This document shows positions 45,801 to 62,539 of a stretch of DNA of 64,000 nt, piece after piece; positions within the stretch are counted from its first letter, which is position 1, and each line of letters starts with the position of its first letter. Source of the stretch: Nepenthes gracilis (Eukaryota > Streptophyta > Magnoliopsida > Caryophyllales > Nepenthaceae). A model generated the notes under the pieces. That model ran no database searches. It had not been told where the DNA came from and saw only the letters and a program-made list of their open reading frames with translations. Both the position numbers and the translations under genes were made by a program. The stretch covers positions 15,654,042-15,718,041 of the forward strand of contig BSYO01000010.1 of NCBI GenBank assembly GCA_033239525.1, given 5' to 3'.

Positions 45801-48800
45801 ACTGATTCGTTGTCCAATCCGTTCAGGAGTCCCTCGGTAGTTTTCAATTGATTTCTTTTTAATCCTAATTTAAAGTAAACATTGAAATAAAATAAATTCT
45901 TCAAACTTTCATTATCAATAAATTTTTTAATTGGTAGTTCACGCTACTATTAGAGACGAGTGTGGTTACAACTAAAGGATTAGAATGTGGAAAAGTTACA
46001 TATGTCATGTTTTTATCACTAAAACTAATGATAGCATTCCTAAATTCTACCCTTGGTTTCTTGTTACCGGCGGCCATTCTTGAGCTTTTTGAAATTTCTT
46101 CCCGAATCGGATGCGTCGTGATCATGTTTACAAACCTAGCTACTACTCAGTTCCTCGGCTGCACGGCCTCATCTCCATCTGTTCCACTAGAAGTCTATCC
46201 AAATCTTTGAAAAAGCGAGTAAGGTATCCTTTCTTATTCAACTCGTCAATTTCCTTCTGTAGCATCCTATAGTCTTCAATGTTGTAGCCCCCATCAATAG
46301 TAGTGGCAATACTTTAACTGGTCACCTCCATCTAAATTCTTCAATACCTTTGGCCATTTAAAAAATTTATTATCCCGAATCTATATCAAGATGTTGGTGT
46401 GGGAGTCATTTAGAAGAGTCAAGGCTAGAAACCTGAACTCTCTCCATGGTGTCGGTTTGGACTTATATTGCTTCTTTGGTCCTCGAGGACCCATGTGGTC
46501 CCCATTCTTTCTCTTTCCTTCTACTGTCTTTTGGTGGAATTGGTTCTCTCTTTTAGTCATTTTGCTTCATTGGCCCTCCTCAACTGCTATATAGGCTCGA
46601 ACAATGATATCGACCTCTCTAAATATCTACGGGTCCTTATAGGACAGATGTTTGAAGAAGTCTTTCGGCTCTAATATCGATATGAAAGTGCTTAATTTCA
46701 CCTCATCAATGAGCTTGGGTATCTTTCTAGTTTCGATCATAAACCTAACCAGAAACTTCTTTAAACTCTCATTCGGTAATTGTTTAACTCAAACCAGATG
46801 TCATGGTTGCTTCTCCTTCCTTCTATTAGAAACGAATTGGGACAAAAAACCATAGGCAAAGTGCTGAAACGTCCTGATGGAGTTCGGTTAAAGTTGATAG
46901 AACCATACTCGGGCTTTCCCTTTAAGAATCAAGGAAAAGTATAAACATATCACTGCCTCATCTAAGTCTTAAAAGCTCAAAAGAGTATAGAAATAATTTA
47001 GATAATCCATAGAATCAGTACTTCTATCATGCAAATCTAAGGCCGACATCTTGAACTTATGAGGCAATGGATGGTTTCAGATTTCTATAGTGAATAGAGA
47101 TCTTCGCAAGTTTGTAGCTAATCCTCCAGCGTCTCCTCCAAAAAATTTTGCCATATTTTTTTAACTTTTTTCTCCATTTGAGAAGTAGCCATTCTCTTCT
47201 CATTAAGAAAGGTCCTCAATTACGAAGGATTTTGCTAAGCTTGAGAGGCCTAACGACTCACAACTCTTTGAGGGAGCACGCCATGGGAAGTTTCCAACCT
47301 GTTCTGTGGGTTCCTTATTGTCTCAAGAATAACAAGGATTTTGCCTCTCAGGATTATCCTCCTAGGCCCTATAACTAAGACGACCCTTAATAGCGTTGGA
47401 ATTTTGCTACTCGAGGCAACTTGAGTCTCGAGTCTTCAAGTTGTCAACCCTTATCTACTAGACATTTCCTTCCCCTTCTCCTTCGCCTGGAGGTTGCTAT
47501 TTGGGAGGCGGAAGATGAGCCCCCTTCGGTCGTTCATCAAACTATGTGTATATAATTTGGACAACCTTGAAGATATCATCCATTCTCATTACAAGTTCAC
47601 ATATACAAGAGTCGGGATGATCATCCAATCGACTGCCTCTAGGGGACAATTGCCACACGAGGTGGCGTCCCTGACTAGGGCGCTTGTGCTATTGTATTCA
47701 CCATGTTGTTATCAAAAGTATGGTTATCAGACTTTTAGTCGTCTTCTCATAGATGGTGCCAATGATGCATCCGATGATTCGAATTGTAATACAGATTAGG
47801 AAGGCCAAAATCTGTCTGTGGGGCTTGAAATATGCTCAATCTTTGTACGTCTTTAATCTAAATCTTGTGTAACACGAAATACAATCAAACGATTTGATGG
47901 AACTCACTCCCTAGTATATCATCCGACATTCAAGTCAGTATCATTCTTACAAGAAAGGAAAAACAGATGATGCAAGATTAAGAGTTCATGATTATATTTA
48001 TGATTCAGGAATTTGTACTTTTATAAAAGTGTCTTAGTTCAATAGAGTGTATGTACAATCTTGGCGTCTTTTAATCGCTTTATATTTGTCTGAAATGCTA
48101 ACCCCTTTTCTTGTTGGAAAAGAGAAGTTTTTATAGAAGTTGAGGGGCGGTTGACTCCTCTTGTCAATCATCTTGGAAACTATTGGGCGAATAAGATTTA
48201 ACTCAACCGGCGGTTTCAACCACCGCTCGAAGCCGTTATTTTGAGATAAGAATATGAAACCATTCTAACCATTAGGTTGATTCCATCTCTACCCCAAAAA
48301 CAAACCACTTAAGCCCGTCGGACATGTCCATCAAATTGGGCCGCGTGGGTGGTTTGGGCCGCTGAAACCTGTGTTTTATTTAGATTTACTATGCGCCTAT
48401 TTTCTTTAAGTCATCCGTTATAATACTCATCATATATAAACACAAAAAAAATTAAAATAAATTTTATCCTGTGTGGGTGTGATTTGAATTTATATTTCTT
48501 AGTAGTTTTATTTCTAGTTATTATACATAGGCAGGGATTTAAAAAAATAATATTATGAGATATTTTTAAAATATTTATAAACAACGTGATTTTTTATATA
48601 TTTATATATAATAAATATTTATAAAATAGATAGATAAATAGATTTAATTTGATATGATATAAAGATATTCTATTCAAACCAAAATATCATGGGTAAATTT
48701 ACTGGACTGGGAAGCAAATTTTTCTAAGAAATGGATTGATTTTATCCATTTAAATCCGCTTATTCCATATTAATAAAATAATTATGTAAATTATTATTTA

Positions 48801-49388
48801 AATATAAATATTATTTATTTTTTATTTATTATTAAAAAATATTAATTTTATCAGTATAATATTAATCGGATGATTATTATTGAGAATAAGCTTCTCTTTT
48901 AATGGGCAGTTTACCAGTCCTCCGGTCAAGTATTTGAGAAGAACGCAGGCAGCAGCGGAAGCGGCGCACTGGTCAATCCAGTAAAGAATCGATCTGAAGA
49001 TGGTGATATGCCCGCCGACGGCCAGGCCGAGTGTGACAGCTGGGTTAAGATGACCGCCGGAGATGCTGAAACCAGCCGATATCATGACAGCCACCACCAG
49101 AGCATGTGCCATCCCGACAAAGAACAGCCCCGCCAGAGCCGCACCCGATAGCTTATCTGCTCGATCGGCCATAATTAAAGTCCAAATTGATTAGTCACAT
49201 CAAATTATGAATTAAATCCTCCACAAAGAAAGTAAGTAATTAGTTTAGCGGCACACTGTACCGGCGGCCATGGCGGATCCGACCCCGACAAAGACGAAGA
49301 GAAATGTGCAGATGAACTCGACTATTAGGGCTTTGATGCAGTCCGGCTGCGCCGCCTCACGGCCCGTTCCCCATGCTAATTTCGCCAT
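42474..49388 (-). CDS. TIP4;1: tonoplast intrinsic protein (TIP4-type aquaporin), three exons
   Basis: Channel of the vacuolar membrane; TIP4 members conduct water and small solutes such as urea. Minus-strand exons: 49,262-49,388, 48,915-49,156, 42,474-42,851, total 248 residues, matching TIP4;1 of other plants (about 249). The N-terminus has [20 protein letters not shown]. The first NPA motif is [16 protein letters not shown] (exon 2), the second is [11 protein letters not shown] (exon 3). A TIP-type histidine sits in [11 protein letters not shown]. The tail has [20 protein letters not shown]. All splice sites are GT-AG with agreeing phases. Intron 2 is 6,063 bp because of a gypsy insertion. 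Naming to TIP4 rests on remembered similarity; another TIP subgroup is possible. Confidence 0.92.
43083..43753 (-). repeat. 3' LTR of the Tat element
   Basis: 671 bp. Landmarks shared with 47,763-48,432 include AGATTAAGAGTTCAT, TTTGTCTGAAATGCT and GTGGTTTGGGCCGCTGAAA. The minus-strand polypurine tract ATGGGGGATTAG lies just inside it. Confidence 0.9.
44060..44480 (+). pseudogene. antisense ORF unit of the Tat element, decayed
   Basis: Opposite to pol, a TATA box CCTATAAATAGG (about 44,124) is followed 110 bp later by ATG at 44,238 ([16 protein letters not shown], soon stopped). In shifted frames, [20 protein letters not shown] continues. This resembles the putative gypsy-type transposon domain that Tat elements encode in antisense between pol and the 3' LTR. 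Its function is unknown in the family, and here it is broken by stops. Confidence 0.6.
44538..45520 (-). pseudogene. Tat-type reverse transcriptase, partial
   Basis: The minus strand at 44,538-44,720 encodes [20 protein letters not shown] and [17 protein letters not shown], the RT thumb motif of Tat elements (FLGFMVSHRGIEANPEKI). Upstream, 44,760-45,300 carries the core with an [15 protein letters not shown] active-site segment (aspartate changed). The sequence then breaks off at about 44,530 before RNase H. Confidence 0.78.
45554..46125 (-). pseudogene. Tat-type protease region
   Basis: [20 protein letters not shown] (45,900-46,125) and [20 protein letters not shown] with [14 protein letters not shown] (45,554-45,748) match the protease-to-RT stretch of Tat polyproteins (FSDEDL...PHDDALV and YNAILGRPTLHAF). 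A stop and frame change separate them, and the DGGSS active site is lost between them. Confidence 0.75.
46126..47740 (-). pseudogene. gag remnants of the Tat element
   Basis: By position this is gag. No continuous frame remains; short minus-strand stretches (for example the capsid-like segment about 46,560-46,960) are interrupted by stops. Opposite-strand frames here have no protein character. Confidence 0.5.
47746..47762 (-). promoter_or_regulatory. primer-binding site of the Tat element
   Basis: The minus strand reads TTGGCACCATCTATGAG immediately after the LTR end. It is a variant of the TTGGCGCCGTCTGTGGG primer site common in plant Tat-type gypsy elements. Confidence 0.75.
47763..48432 (-). 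repeat. 5' LTR of the Tat element
   Basis: 670 bp, aligned throughout with the 3' LTR at roughly 80 percent identity by eye, so the insertion is old. Ends with TACTCATCA before the TATAT target copy. Confidence 0.9.
48915..49156 (-). CDS. TIP4;1: TIP exon 2
   Basis: Acceptor CGAGCAG, then ATAAGCTATC. Encodes [20 protein letters not shown] through the first NPA to LKYLTGGL. Donor GTAAAC. Confidence 0.92.
49262..49388 (-). CDS. TIP4;1: TIP exon 1
   Basis: ATG at 49,388 (minus). Encodes [20 protein letters not shown] through VGSAMAA. Donor GTACAG. Confidence 0.92.
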
Positions 49389-49460
49389 TCTTTCTCCTCC
49401 TCAGCAATCAATGCCTTGGCTTGGCCTTCTTAATTTACTCCCGGTTGAGAGTCCCGGTAG

Positions 49461-49468
49461 CTTTTATA
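49461..49468 (-). promoter_or_regulatory. TATA box of TIP copy 1
   Basis: The minus strand reads TATAAAAG about 75 bp upstream of the ATG, conserved in copy 2 at 51,575-51,582. Confidence 0.6.
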
Positions 49469-51028
49469 CAAATAAAGTAATTAATGTTTAATAATATTGT
49501 TCCAAAAGATAAAAGAAAACGTCTCTCTCTCTGTCTCTCCGTCTCCGTCAATAATAATGAATATGCGTGGCTGATCACGCTTTTGTTCTGTCGTCTTCTC
49601 CATTCATCCGTTCCTTTTCCCTCATCATTGCCTCAACTTGACTTCCAAACAGTGAAGAATGGAAGCCACCTGTAATCTATTTATAATTATATTTTATAAA
49701 TTTTATTTTATAAAAATTTATTAAAATTTAAATAATAAAGAAATATATATATACCTTACATATAAATAATTATGATATTTAACATTTTTTAAAAATTTTC
49801 CCCCTTTGTTGGGCATGTTTTTTCCCCAACAGTACCATCACAGTTAAATTCTTTTAGAAAAGGGAAAATATTTTAAAATAATATATATAAATAAATAAAC
49901 CATAATTCATTTAAAATATTTAAAAGAAAACTTCATTAGTATAACTTTGAATGCTCATAAATTCCTTTTAAAATGATAATATTTTTTTAAAAAAAAATTG
50001 TGTATATTATGGAAAAAATTCAAATGTTTTGACATTGTAATTTTAGATTTGGGAAGTTGCTGTAATCTAATTAATATTATTTTGCAAATATTTCAAAAGT
50101 AAATATGAAAATGACATAAAATTATTCTTTACTTAAATCATGTGTATCATTAATTTATATAAAAAATCTTCTATCCTTTTAAATCAGACTATGAGTAGAC
50201 CACCCACTTCCATGGTGTGAATTAAATGTCTAGCCTAAGGCCGCTGCATCAACCAGGCATATTGTGACGAGGGCTATAGGGTTTTGTATAAAGCCATATC
50301 GTTCCAACGAGGCATCTATGGATAAGCAAACCTCACTCAAAAAATGGTGTATTGTTTGATAAGCTGTGTCGAGATAATCGACACGCTATAGAGTCTTTCT
50401 ATGTGTCACGAACTCGAACCAAACAGGTCAATTTAAATAATTAATTATAATTTATAAAATCTAAAATCCCAATTAATTTTAGAACCAATAATACCAAGTC
50501 CCAAAATTCGGGTGTGACAAACCAAAATATACTTAACAAAATTAAAATCCTCACAGACCTCATCGAACAACCGTCAGAAAAGAAAATAAATACGACACTC
50601 TCTACAATCATCGTGTAAGGAGATAATAATCCAACCCAAAAATTATAATTAAACATAACAAATATTCAACTATTTCAACATATAACAATAAGCCTATATC
50701 CGCCAACTCCATAATATTTATATATAATAAATATTTATAAAATAGATAGATAAATAGATTCAATTTGATATGTTATAAATATATTCTATTTAAACCAAAA
50801 TATCATGGGCGGATTTACTGGACTGGGAAGCATATTTTTCTAAGAAATGGGTTGATTTTATCCATTTAAATGTGCTTATTCCATATTGATAAAATAATTA
50901 TATAAATTATTATTAAAATATAAATATTATTTATTTTTATTTATTATTACGAAATATTAATTTTATTAGTTTAATATTAATCGGATGATTATTATTGAGA
51001 ATAAGCTTCTCTTTAATGGGCAGTTTAC

Positions 51029-51270
51029 CAGTCCTCCGGTCAAGTATTTGAGAAGAACACAGGCAGCAGCAGAAGCGACGCACTGGTCAATCCAGTAAAG
51101 AATCGATCTGAAGATGGTGATACGCCCGCCAACGGCCAGGCCGAGTGTGACAGCTGGGTTAAGATGACCGCCGGAGATGCTGAAACCAGCCGATATCATG
51201 ACAGCCACCACCAGAGCATGTGCCATCCCGACAAAGAACAGCGCCTCCAGAGCCGCACCCGATAGCTTAT
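51029..51270 (-). CDS. TIP copy 2, exon 2
   Basis: 242 bp, intact acceptor and GTAAAC donor; first NPA motif preserved. Confidence 0.82.
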
Positions 51271-51502
51271 CTGCTCGATCGGCCATAATTAAAGTCCACA
51301 TTGATTAGTCACATCAAATTATGAATTAAATCCTCCACAAAGAAAGTAAGTAATTAGCTTAGCGGCACACTGTACCGGCGGCCATGGCGGATCCGACCCC
51401 GGCAAAGACGAAGAGAAATGTGCAGATGAACTCGACTATTAGGGCTTTGATGCAGTCCGGCTGCAACGCCTCACGGCCCGTTCCCAATGCTATTTTCGCC
51501 AT
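51029..51502 (-). CDS. TIP exons 1-2, second copy, no exon 3 of its own
   Basis: Minus-strand exons 51,376-51,502 and 51,029-51,270 are open, with the same lengths, phases and splice sites as copy 1. Protein differences include [14 protein letters not shown] at the start, [10 protein letters not shown] (the more usual residue) for [17 protein letters not shown] for ALAGLFF, GGRITIF for GGHITIF and QCVAS for QCAAS. It encodes the first half of an aquaporin, with the first NPA. A transcript could splice over copy 1 to the single exon 3 at 42,851, making these alternative first exons. Otherwise it is a partial duplicate without function. Confidence 0.8.
51376..51502 (-). CDS. TIP copy 2, exon 1
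   Basis: ATG at 51,502 (minus); 127 bp. Donor GTACAG identical to copy 1. Confidence 0.82.
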
Positions 51503-51574
51503 TCTTCCTCCTCCTCAGCAGTCAATGCCTTGGCTTGGCCTTCTTAATTTACTCCCGGTTGAAAGTCCCGGTAG

Positions 51575-51582
51575 CTTTTATA
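51575..51582 (-). promoter_or_regulatory. TATA box of TIP copy 2
   Basis: TATAAAAG on the minus strand, same spacing as in copy 1. Confidence 0.6.
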
Positions 51583-52410
51583 CAAACAAAGTAATTAATG
51601 TTTAATAAAATCGTTCCAAAAGATAAAAGAAAACGTCCCTCTCTCTGTCTCTCCGCCTCTTTTAATAATAATGAATATGCGAGGCTGATCGCGCTTTTGT
51701 TCTGTCGTCTTCTCCATTCATTCGTTGACTTCCAAACACTGAAGAATGGAAGCCATCTGTAATTTATTTATAATTTTATTTTATAAATTTTATTTTATAA
51801 AAATTTAATAAAATTTAAATAATAAAGAAATATATATATATATATATATATACCTTACATATATATAAAATATAAATAATTATGATATATAATATACTTT
51901 TTTAATTTTTCCCCTTTGTTGGGCAAGTTCCACCCCCAGTACCATCACAGTTAAATTCTTTTACTGTTTTTTTTTTAGAAAAGAGAAAATATTTTAAAAT
52001 AATATATTTTTAAACTTATAATATAATATTTATTTATTTTGTAGGTCTATTGACAAAAATAAATAAATAAACTATAATTCATTAAAAATATTTAAAAGAA
52101 AACTAAAAAGTTTCATTAGTATAATTTTGAAAGCTCATAAATTCCTTTTAAAATGTTGAGACTTTCTTTATAAAAAAAAAAATTAGTGTAAATTATGAAA
52201 AAAATTTAAATGTTTTGACATTGTAATTTCGGATTTGGGAAGATGCTGTAATCTAATTAATATTATTTTGCAAATATTTCAAAAGTAAAGATAAAAATGA
52301 CATAAAATCATTCTCTACTTAAATCATGTGTATCATTAATTCGTATAAAAGATCTTCTATTCTTTTAAATCAGAATATAAATAGACACCCACTTCTGTGG
52401 TGCGAATGAA

Positions 52411-52830
52411 ATGTCTAGCCTAAGACCGCTGCATCAACGAGACATATTATGATGAGAACTATAGAATTTTATATAAAACCATACCGTGCCAATGAAGAGA
52501 TAGCATATATGGATAAGCAAGTTTAGCTCAAAAAATGATATATTGTTGGGTAAATCGTGTTGAGGTAATTAACACGCCATAGAGGCTTTCTATGACACTG
52601 ATGAGAGATGCGAGCTGTATCAGGGTTCGAGATAAGCAAGCCTAAGACCATTACATCAACAAGACATAGTATAATGTGGGGTTATAGGGTTTTGTATAAA
52701 GTTATATCATACCAACAAGGAGACAACATTTATGGATAAACAAGCCTTGCTCAAAATATGGCATATTGTTGGGTAAGCTATGTTGAGATAATCTACATAT
52801 CATAAAGGCTTTCTATGACACCAATGTGAG
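52411..52830. repeat. short tandem repeat units (about 190 bp, two copies here, one at 50,227)
   Basis: CCTAAGRCCRYTRCATCAAC starts units at about 50,227, 52,413 and 52,640. Each carries TATGGATAAGC and GGCTTTCTATGACAC-like blocks. Non-coding and of unknown origin. Confidence 0.7.
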
Positions 52831-52859
52831 ATGCGAGCTGCATCGGGGCTCAAGATGAC

Positions 52860-53730
52860 AAGGCTATTGGACATGTCAAAATAAACAACAACGCACTCGG
52901 CTAATTTATTATTACGATATTCACAAATTTACTATGATAACGTCAAAATATAGTAATTTTGACAATTTTTTTATATAAAATGTTGAAATTAAAAATAATT
53001 TTTAATAATATTTTTGAAATGTTTTATAATGGATGTAGTAGTACTTTTTCCTATTTTATAATGTTTGATAACACACTTTACATGATTAATAATATTATAA
53101 ATGGTTTATTATTGCATCAAAGGTTGTCACAGTACTTGTAAAGATTATAATTAATATTTTAATAAAGATGTAGCACCCTTTTATAATTGGTTGTTTAAGC
53201 CGACCAATCATCCTCCATTTATGTTTGGTTCTTTTTCAAATGATGCCTACTTTGGTGATTGAGAAGATAAATATAATTTAGTTTTTTTTTTAATTATTAT
53301 CGGATGGGCTCTCGACAGTGGGCTTAAGAATCATGTTAAAAAAAAATTAAAATAAGAAGTAACAGCCTAATAATAATTTATATTAAATTAAGTGATGATG
53401 GGATTATTGAGAAGATAAATATAATTTATTTATTTTTAATTATTATCGGAACACAATAATTTTAGTATTAACAGTGGTATAAAAATAAATTTAAAATAAT
53501 TATATTTATTTATTTTTTTATATTAATAAATCTGTAAAAAAAAACAAATTAATAAATAAATATCACATAATTTAAAAATAATTAAAAATAATTGAAAAAA
53601 TATATCTAATTTACTTTTAGGGATAATATTATTGGTTGAATTCAAATGGGGAATCAGGTTATAAAAAAAGTATTCTTAAATAGTCTTAATATGAAATTAA
53701 ACTTAGAATAATAATAATTAATTTTATTTT
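52860..53730. other. AT-rich intergenic DNA with short internal duplication
   Basis: GAGAAGATAAATATAATTTA followed by TTTTAATTATTATCGG appears at about 53,262 and 53,408. No gene recognised. Confidence 0.55.
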
Positions 53731-54396
53731 TGTTGGGCCCAACTTGGAGGTGGGCCAAAGGTTTAGAGGCTCGGACCAGAACCATACGGCCCAGTCGAAC
53801 AACAAAGCCCAAAAGGCCCGTGGACCCAGTGGATTTGAGCGCACAGCCCACGCGACATCTCAAAACGACGACTAATTAGTATGCCGCTATAACATGTTGA
53901 GGTAGTTGTAAACGATAGGAGTCTCTGTCTAGAGGATACTTGCCAATGAAGAGATGGTCAAATCAACTTGCGTGTATGCATTCTCCCAAGCCACTTAGTA
54001 AATAGGGTCAGCTGGTGCCACTTTCCTATACACGACAATTGCCACGTGGATCTCCATCAAAGAATTAAGATCCCAAAAATTAACTGGTTTTCCAATAAAG
54101 ATTCTCCATATTTACTCTTATTTATCATTAGAGAGAGAAAAAGAAGAAAGATCCGATTCCGATTTGAAACTCTTGATCTTCTGATCAAATTTCCATTTCA
54201 GATAAATCAAATGTTACCGAATTAAAAGCTTCTATCAAGATTTTTCCTGAACTACTTACAACACTGTTTACCTAAAAATCGTTCAACAAGTCTTGCATTC
54301 TAATATCCTTACATTTCTCTCTTTCTCTTTACATTCATTCCTTTATTATTTTTCTTATCGGATCCTCGTTATACTCAGAATAAGAATCCAATGACA
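53731..54396 (+). repeat. possible solo LTR
   Basis: A less AT-rich block beginning TGTTGGGCCCAACTTGG (with an inner palindrome GTTGGGCCCAAC) and ending AATCCAATGACA. It contains a pyrimidine-rich leader-like end and no open frame of note. No target-site duplication was confirmed. Confidence 0.35.
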
Positions 54397-54401
54397 TAAT
54401 A

Positions 54402-54799
54402 ATATTAAATTAGATGATCACGGGATGCGAGGGCAAGTCAACCCATCAATAATTTCCAAAACACAATAATTTTATTATTTATCTAACAAAATAAATTTAA
54501 AATAATTATATTATTCTTTCTTTTTCTGTAAAAAATAGTAAGAAAACTTAACCAATCTAACCATAAAAAAAAAAAAGAAGTTACAGCCCAACAATCATTC
54601 ATATTAAATTAGGGGATCATGTGACACGGGGGCAAGTCAACCCATCAATAATTTGGTAAACATAATAATTTTATTATTTATCTAACAAAATAATTTTAAA
54701 ATAATTATATTATTCTCTTTTTTTTATAAAAAATAATAAGAAAACTTAACCAATATAAAATTATATATATTCATATCCAATTGATTGATGGAATGATCA
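54402..54799. repeat. tandem duplication, two copies of about 199 bp
   Basis: ATATTAAATTAGRKGATCA starts both copies, at 54,402 and 54,601. GCAAGTCAACCCATCAATAA and TATTATTTATCTAACAAAAT recur in both. Confidence 0.85.
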
Positions 54800-55450
54800 C
54801 TGTTTGAAAAGAGCCAGCCACTATGTACAAATTCTACTAGAGTATCATATTTTTTATTCTTCTGGATATTTTCAACCATAATAATTTATCCTATTTACTT
54901 AAATGAATATAATTACACCGACATATTAAAATATGTTATCTTATTTTATAACATTAGCTATAAAGTTGACATTAAACTTAAAAAATCTAACTCTCTTAAA
55001 ATAAAATAAGAAGGCAACTTGTCTGAAACATTAACAATAACATCATTAGTATAATGCCAAATCCATTTCAAATTTACACGTCCCAAATTCCTAATAGAGA
55101 CAAAACTTGTCATATGATTGTTGATAATACAAGTAGATATTAAAATGAAAGAACTCTATCGCCCTACAATAAATAACCATAACTGGTATTTAGCACCAGC
55201 AGTGATGTTGAATTATGGGTGCAATAAGACAACCAAACCAAGCCAACATGTACGTTGATCATGTCGAGTCGGAGTCTTTGAAAATGCAGGTGCAATAAGC
55301 AAGTAAAATAACAAAAATGAATAAAATACCAAGTCAGTCTCCTACATATTGCCCTCTTTTCCTGTGAAATCCCAAGTGCTTTTGGGTAGAAGATCTTTGG
55401 TGTGTAGACATCATTTCAAAGCCTCTAAATATAGAAAATGGTATCACAAA
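54800..55450. other. intergenic 3' flank of VTE1
   Basis: No coding or repeat signal recognised. The proximal part is probably VTE1 3' UTR. Confidence 0.5.
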
Positions 55451-61974
<6,524 letters not shown>

Positions 61975-62400
61975 ATAAATCCCAAAAATAATTTTAATGA
62001 CGCTAAAATTTAAGTGATGAATTTTCAAGGTTAATTACGGACTTGGGTCAAAAAATTAAATGTTAAACTGAAATGAGTAGGGCCCGAGTGAGCTTCACCA
62101 CGCATAAGCGTGTATGGGACAGAATACATACACCGGATGTATGCACAAGTAGCGTTCCTACATGTTTAGACTAGGATGTTGACTCCTAACAGACGCCTCT
62201 CGATTTCATGTGTGGGAGATTATGTTTGTGTTAATTCTTGCTCGTAAAATCTATTTTTGTGTTGACTCTATCCCTCAATTACGTGTTCCTCTATTCAAAA
62301 CCCTAGCTGCAAACTGTCTCCCAGTAATGCTACAGTAAACATTGAAGGAGAGAGCAAGCCCATTTGATTTGGCAAGCTATTGCAGCAAAGCTATGTTTGG
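61975..62400 (+). repeat. LTR-family fragment related to 12,483-12,960
   Basis: TGTAAGGTATAAAT, then AATTTTAATGACGCTAAAATTTAA, parallels the start of 12,483-12,960. An imperfect palindrome CACGCATAAGCGTG follows, as in the other copy. Probably a degraded LTR. Confidence 0.4.
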
Positions 62401-62539
62401 TTGTATTCATTTTAAGGCACTACTGACATGTCGGATTATTGGGATAATTGACTATTATGGACACTTATCGTGAGGATAAAGACAGGTATTAAAAATTAAC
62501 TTGTCTCCATTGTAGTAAAATTGACAAACTTGAAGTAAG

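Larger units (their letters stand above)
43083..48432 (-). mobile_element. Tat-lineage Ty3/gypsy element in TIP intron 2
   Basis: Two direct LTRs (43,083-43,753 and 47,763-48,432) with a 5-bp target-site duplication TATAT at 43,078-43,082 and 48,433-48,437. Minus-strand order: primer site TTGGCACCATCTATGAG, gag remnants, protease region, RT. RNase H and integrase cores are not found. Between RT and the 3' LTR lies an opposite-strand unit with its own TATA box, a known feature of Tat elements. At 5.35 kb it is about half the usual length. Stops throughout make it non-autonomous. Confidence 0.9.
48585..50405. repeat. tandem segmental duplication, copy 1 (TIP exons 1-2 and flanks)
   Basis: Matches 50,712-52,600 at about 90 percent or better over exons and promoter. 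The offset is 2,114 bp at the exons. The two copies are separated by about 300 bp (50,406-50,711) of unrelated sequence, perhaps an LTR scrap (TGTCACGAACTCG...GGGTGTGACAAACC). Confidence 0.9.
50712..52600. repeat. tandem segmental duplication, copy 2
   Basis: Second copy of 48,585-50,405 with TIP exons 1-2 and promoter. A TA microsatellite near 51,831-51,852 is expanded relative to copy 1. Confidence 0.9.

Noticed and set aside
49270..49491. Plus-strand frame opposite TIP exon 1 (and its copy at 51,384)
   Set aside because: It is the complement of a real aquaporin exon; codons on the minus strand match the TIP family.
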